Shown here: one piece after another, positions 7,701 to 9,846 of the stretch
Layout: each line of letters starts with the position of its first letter
Position numbering within the stretch: the stretch's first letter is position 1
Source: an uncultured Muribaculaceae bacterium
Lineage (GTDB): Bacteria > Bacteroidota > Bacteroidia > Bacteroidales > Muribaculaceae
Assembly: GCA_905207535.1 (NCBI GenBank)
Contig: CAJLLX010000073.1
Coordinates: forward strand, 1-9,846
Direction of reading: 5' to 3'
Length of the DNA: 9,846 bases
Program-made: the position numbers and the translations under genes
Notes under the pieces: generated by a model
Told to the model about the DNA's origin: nothing
The model's input: only the letters and a program-made list of their open reading frames with translations
Databases searched by the model: none

Positions 7701-9846
7701 GACCGTCCCCGCTGCGGTCAACGGCATCAATGAATACTCCGTGGCTGCCGTCAATGCCTCCGGCGAGGGTGGCCGCTCGCTCGGCGCAGGCTGGGTAGGC
7801 GTAGATGTGCCGGGCAACATCCCCATGCTCGACATCACACCGTCGTTTGACAATCTCAAGGCCGAGCTCGAGTGGGAGGCACCGGAATTCTCGCTCCACG
7901 GCGGATTCATGGACACTTCGGCTCTGCGCTACAACATCTATCAGCTCATCGACAACTCGCTCTACCTCCTGGAGACCACCACCTACTGCCAGGCCACGGT
8001 CACCCCGCAGGGTGGCGACGTGCAGGACTTCTTCACGTTCTACGTGACAGCCGTCACCGATGCCGGCGAGAGCACAGCCGTGAGCAACGGAGTGGTACTC
8101 GGTCCTCCCTACCTGCTCCCCATGACCGAGACCGCCTCCAACAAGGTGATTACGGCTCTGCCATGGATCGCCGGCTCGCTCGAGGGCGATGTCAACTGGG
8201 GCGTGGCCGACTACATCGGCTCGCTCGACCTGGCGGCAGCCGACGGCGGCATGTTTGTCTGCTCGGCGGCGCTGCCCGACCGCAATCCCGGTGTGGCCCG
8301 CATGCAGCTGCCCAAACTCTGCTTCGACGGCCTCAATGCGCCCACCCTCACCTTCCGCATGTACCACTACGCCGCCACGGGAGCCGAGCTCCACGTGCAG
8401 GTGACCACCGACGAGGTGGAATATACCGATGTGTTCTCCACCACCACCAACGCTAAGGCCGAAGGTTGGACGGAATACTCCGTGAACCTCGCACAGTTTG
8501 CCGACGCCCACTGGGTGGCCATCGTCTTCGACGGCCAGCTGGCCAACGGCGCCTCCTACATCATCGTCGACGACATCGAGGTGGCCAACCGCTCGGAGCG
8601 CGACCTGATGGTGGCCCGCGTGGGCGGCCGCACCACAGTGGCAGCCGGCGAGGAGCAGACCTACACCGTGGATGTGCGCAATGCCGGCAAGACCGCCCTT
8701 GCCTTCGACCTGGAGATGCGCGTCAACGGCGAGCGCCACCTCCTCGCGGCTCACGATGAGGAGATCCCGGCGGGCACCACCGCCACGGTGCCTCTCACCT
8801 TCACCGCCAAGCCCGAGCATATCGGCGCTCCGCTGGAGGTGGAGATCGAGATCCTGCCCCGCGACTGGACCGATGAAATACCCTCCAACAACGTGGCCCG
8901 CTTCTCGCTCACGGCTGTGCAGCCCGAACTGCCCGTGGTCACCGACCTGAAGGCCGCGCGCAACGAAGCCGGCGAGGTGAACCTCAGCTGGTCGGCCCCC
9001 TCGCTCGTGCCGGATGCTTTCACCGACAACTTTACTGACTACGAATCGTTCGCCTACGAGAATATCGGCGACTACATCACCGTGGACCTTGACGAACTGA
9101 TCCCCTGCGGCATCAGCGGCGTCAAATTCCCCAACATGGGCACTCCGATGGCGTTCCAGATCTGGGAGCCGAAGGCCGAGGGCGTGGATGTGGATGCCGA
9201 AATCTGGCAGCCTCACACCGGCAACAAGTGCCTCATAGCCTGGACGGCCCTTTCGAGCTATGTGGAGCCCTTCAACGACGACTGGTTCATCTCGCCCGAG
9301 CTTTACGCCGCGGCAGATGCACCGCAGACCATCAGTTTCTTTGTTCGTCGTCCCGTGGGCACCTACGGCGCCGAGAATTATGAGATACTCTACTCGATGA
9401 GCGGCACCGACATCGCCGACTTCACCCTGCTGAAGGCCGAGACGGTAAGCAACGGCTCGTGGAACGAGCGCTCGTACACCCTCCCCGCCGGTGCACGCCA
9501 TTTCGCCATCCGCTACACCAGCCGCAACAAGTTTGCCCTCCTTTTCGACGACCTCACCTACATCCCGGCCTCGGAAAACGGCGACCTCACCATCAACGGC
9601 TTTAGCCTCTACCGCAACGGCGCCAAGATAGCCGATGCCGATGCTTCGGCCCGCAGCTACACCGACGCCGGCGCAGCCGACGGCACCCGCTACAATGTGA
9701 CCGTGGCCTACGACCGCGGCACGAGCATCCTCTCCAACACCGCGCAGATCGGTGCGTCGGGCATAGAGGGTGTCAGCGCCGCCGGCGCTCTGCGCGTCAG
9801 CGGTCACGCCGGATATATCCTCGTGGAGGGCGCTGAGGGCGCCGGA
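4732..9846 (+). CDS. Large secreted multidomain surface protein (propeller, Fn3 and anchor-J domains), probable T9SS cargo, 3' partial
   Basis: The frame runs 1705 codons to the right edge without a stop. Residues 1-20 form a signal peptide (MMRK, hydrophobic core, STSA|GD) with no lipobox cysteine. A Pro/Arg-rich linker (21-83) leads to a beta-propeller-like region (about 84-320) with recurring D-x-x-T motifs at Asp103, 154, 180, 205, 245 and 293. Then follow Fn3 domains at about 326-420 and 424-515; an anchor-J/cleaved-adhesin-like domain 520-670 with DNNGDGNTW; Fn3 674-766; a degenerate anchor-J-like domain 769-922; Fn3 924-1020 and 1024-1122; a jelly-roll-like domain 1124-1286; a CARDB-like beta domain 1288-1400; and a sixth Fn3 (1404-1674) interrupted by another anchor-J domain (1424-1613). 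From about 1677, SGIEGV and then YILVEGAEG look like the start of a type IX sorting domain, so perhaps 50-60 residues are missing. Adhesion, glycan or peptide binding is inferred; there are no protease motifs. Either Met 4732 or 4735 could be the start. Domain limits are by eye. Confidence 0.9.
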   Translation, partial: MMRKFLYLLAAAVVALSTSAGDFTRRAPESLSPSGTSRPDRPRTNIGAQASGIISTHEARKAVTAPGAMPPMKASATAPSLCGLMIYSADWQGTNATGFYSIDATTGAPTLIRATPELSGSGTVAGILLDDVFYATYLDDFFGQIKTLQNITVDLATGKTKKEDVASPSYSLASVNMTYDASTHTVYSINYSGNSTDYYDLCTFDPQTFTFSVVASLSNHYYAFCSDSRGSLYAINDAGEVVQIDAATGIETRIVAKTNIEPAYQQSCCWSPRDNKIYWAACNNTTAALVTIDPVTGVVATATRFPGEESYVALTCTDPAQNPAAPAAPGDLAVSFNEPGGFTAHISCTAPTLSIAGAQLDRELTLSLSVDGKVVNTAQLMPGVQYSFVQPLTQGVHQIRAVCSNDWGEGVAARAAAFAGVDRPADISDLAAEVQGTNKVSLTWSAPTMGAEGGWFDPEQVSYNVVRDGVTVASRIKDTTFTDTLPETFATSVYSIEVCYGGTAVAGSNEVSVATGSYLALPYSNDFEQPSDFLLMTVIDNNGDGNTWFFDEEYNTASYNYSRTAGANDFLFLPCIKGEKGHIYRLKFFARSASASYPEKMAVYAGNAPQVDALTEQLLDPKIVSNAGETITVETEATADGPLYFAIQCVSDPDMSRLFVDDITVSDAGLLDAPAPATDLTIEPSATGALSATITFNAPNETLGGEPLTSLDRLELLRNGEVIYTFPSPVCGMQYSYTDTDAPFGFNEYAVNGVTGGLGGNMATARAFIGVYSLPFAIGPTADEYDLFTIPGGETDHSWYYDQSESALKIITYWSAGTDAWIFTPGIELDEDYLVDLTFDCRAGLASCTEKLEVTIGSAPVRELQSSLGEFTFNNTEYTTRHLTFEVMKADPAKQFIGFHCTSDPGQMMALVRNIRLTRGARMTAPGYPAGVEVRGVNSSELKAEVSFTLPTLTLGGEKLTGNLSANIYNEEGTQCGSVSNLAPGAKVTVTVPAAVNGINEYSVAAVNASGEGGRSLGAGWVGVDVPGNIPMLDITPSFDNLKAELEWEAPEFSLHGGFMDTSALRYNIYQLIDNSLYLLETTTYCQATVTPQGGDVQDFFTFYVTAVTDAGESTAVSNGVVLGPPYLLPMTETASNKVITALPWIAGSLEGDVNWGVADYIGSLDLAAADGGMFVCSAALPDRNPGVARMQLPKLCFDGLNAPTLTFRMYHYAATGAELHVQVTTDEVEYTDVFSTTTNAKAEGWTEYSVNLAQFADAHWVAIVFDGQLANGASYIIVDDIEVANRSERDLMVARVGGRTTVAAGEEQTYTVDVRNAGKTALAFDLEMRVNGERHLLAAHDEEIPAGTTATVPLTFTAKPEHIGAPLEVEIEILPRDWTDEIPSNNVARFSLTAVQPELPVVTDLKAARNEAGEVNLSWSAPSLVPDAFTDNFTDYESFAYENIGDYITVDLDELIPCGISGVKFPNMGTPMAFQIWEPKAEGVDVDAEIWQPHTGNKCLIAWTALSSYVEPFNDDWFISPELYAAADAPQTISFFVRRPVGTYGAENYEILYSMSGTDIADFTLLKAETVSNGSWNERSYTLPAGARHFAIRYTSRNKFALLFDDLTYIPASENGDLTINGFSLYRNGAKIADADASARSYTDAGAADGTRYNVTVAYDRGTSILSNTAQIGASGIEGVSAAGALRVSGHAGYILVEGAEGAG

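Noticed and set aside
6403..9807. An open frame of 1134 codons on the minus strand opposite the surface-protein gene
   Set aside because: The plus-strand frame has a signal peptide and clear Fn3/anchor-J domains. The antisense product is Gly/Val/His/Ala-rich with no recognisable domain, as expected when GC-rich codon choice removes stops from the opposite strand.
1..9846. CRISPR array, tRNA, rRNA or insertion sequence
   Set aside because: No regularly spaced direct repeats, no cloverleaf-like sequence, no ribosomal RNA segments and no transposase motifs were seen on either strand.

Overview
The window looks like a piece of a Bacteroidales chromosome with fairly high GC; a Muribaculaceae- or Rikenellaceae-like gut bacterium is plausible. 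Three things point there: promoter -7 elements of the Bacteroidota type (TAnnTTTG), a very large secreted protein made of fibronectin type III and choice-of-anchor-J/cleaved-adhesin-like domains that seems to end in a type IX secretion sorting domain, and little Shine-Dalgarno sequence ahead of the two host-type genes. The genus cannot be fixed from the sequence alone.

Region 1 (1-3410, minus strand) is a phage-derived module read leftwards. A large terminase subunit (TerL) with intact-looking ATPase and nuclease motifs is followed after 16 bp by an unrecognised beta-rich, probably virion-related gene that runs off the left edge. Both have good Shine-Dalgarno sequences, unlike the host-type genes to the right. 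The terminase coding sequence carries two short perfect inverted repeats in a low-complexity stretch between its N-terminal region and the ATPase domain.

Region 2 (3411-3535) is the 125 bp junction between phage module and host gene. It holds a strong GC-rich hairpin flanked by A/T tracts (the likely pfkA terminator), a possible -7 element for the terminase, and a smaller hairpin just past the pfkA stop. It is the apparent right edge of the phage-like segment.

Region 3 (3536-4516, minus strand) is pfkA, a complete ATP-type 6-phosphofructokinase of 326 residues.

Region 4 (4517-4731) is a 215 bp divergent promoter region. Identical TAACTTTG elements face outwards inside a perfect 10-bp inverted repeat, each about 75-80 bp from its start codon, so pfkA and the surface-protein gene are probably transcribed divergently from a near-symmetric control region.

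Region 5 (4732 to the right edge, plus strand) is one giant open gene of at least 1705 codons without an in-frame stop. It encodes a signal peptide, a beta-propeller-like N-terminal region, six fibronectin type III-like domains alternating with four jelly-roll/anchor-J-like domains, and the beginning of a C-terminal sorting domain. One anchor-J domain is inserted inside a fibronectin domain. There is no gene-free stretch longer than 300 bp.

No clearly novel multi-gene system is visible. The best leads are the palindromic insertions in the terminase, the symmetric divergent promoter, the graded domain insertions in the surface protein, and the sharp phage/host boundary at pfkA.
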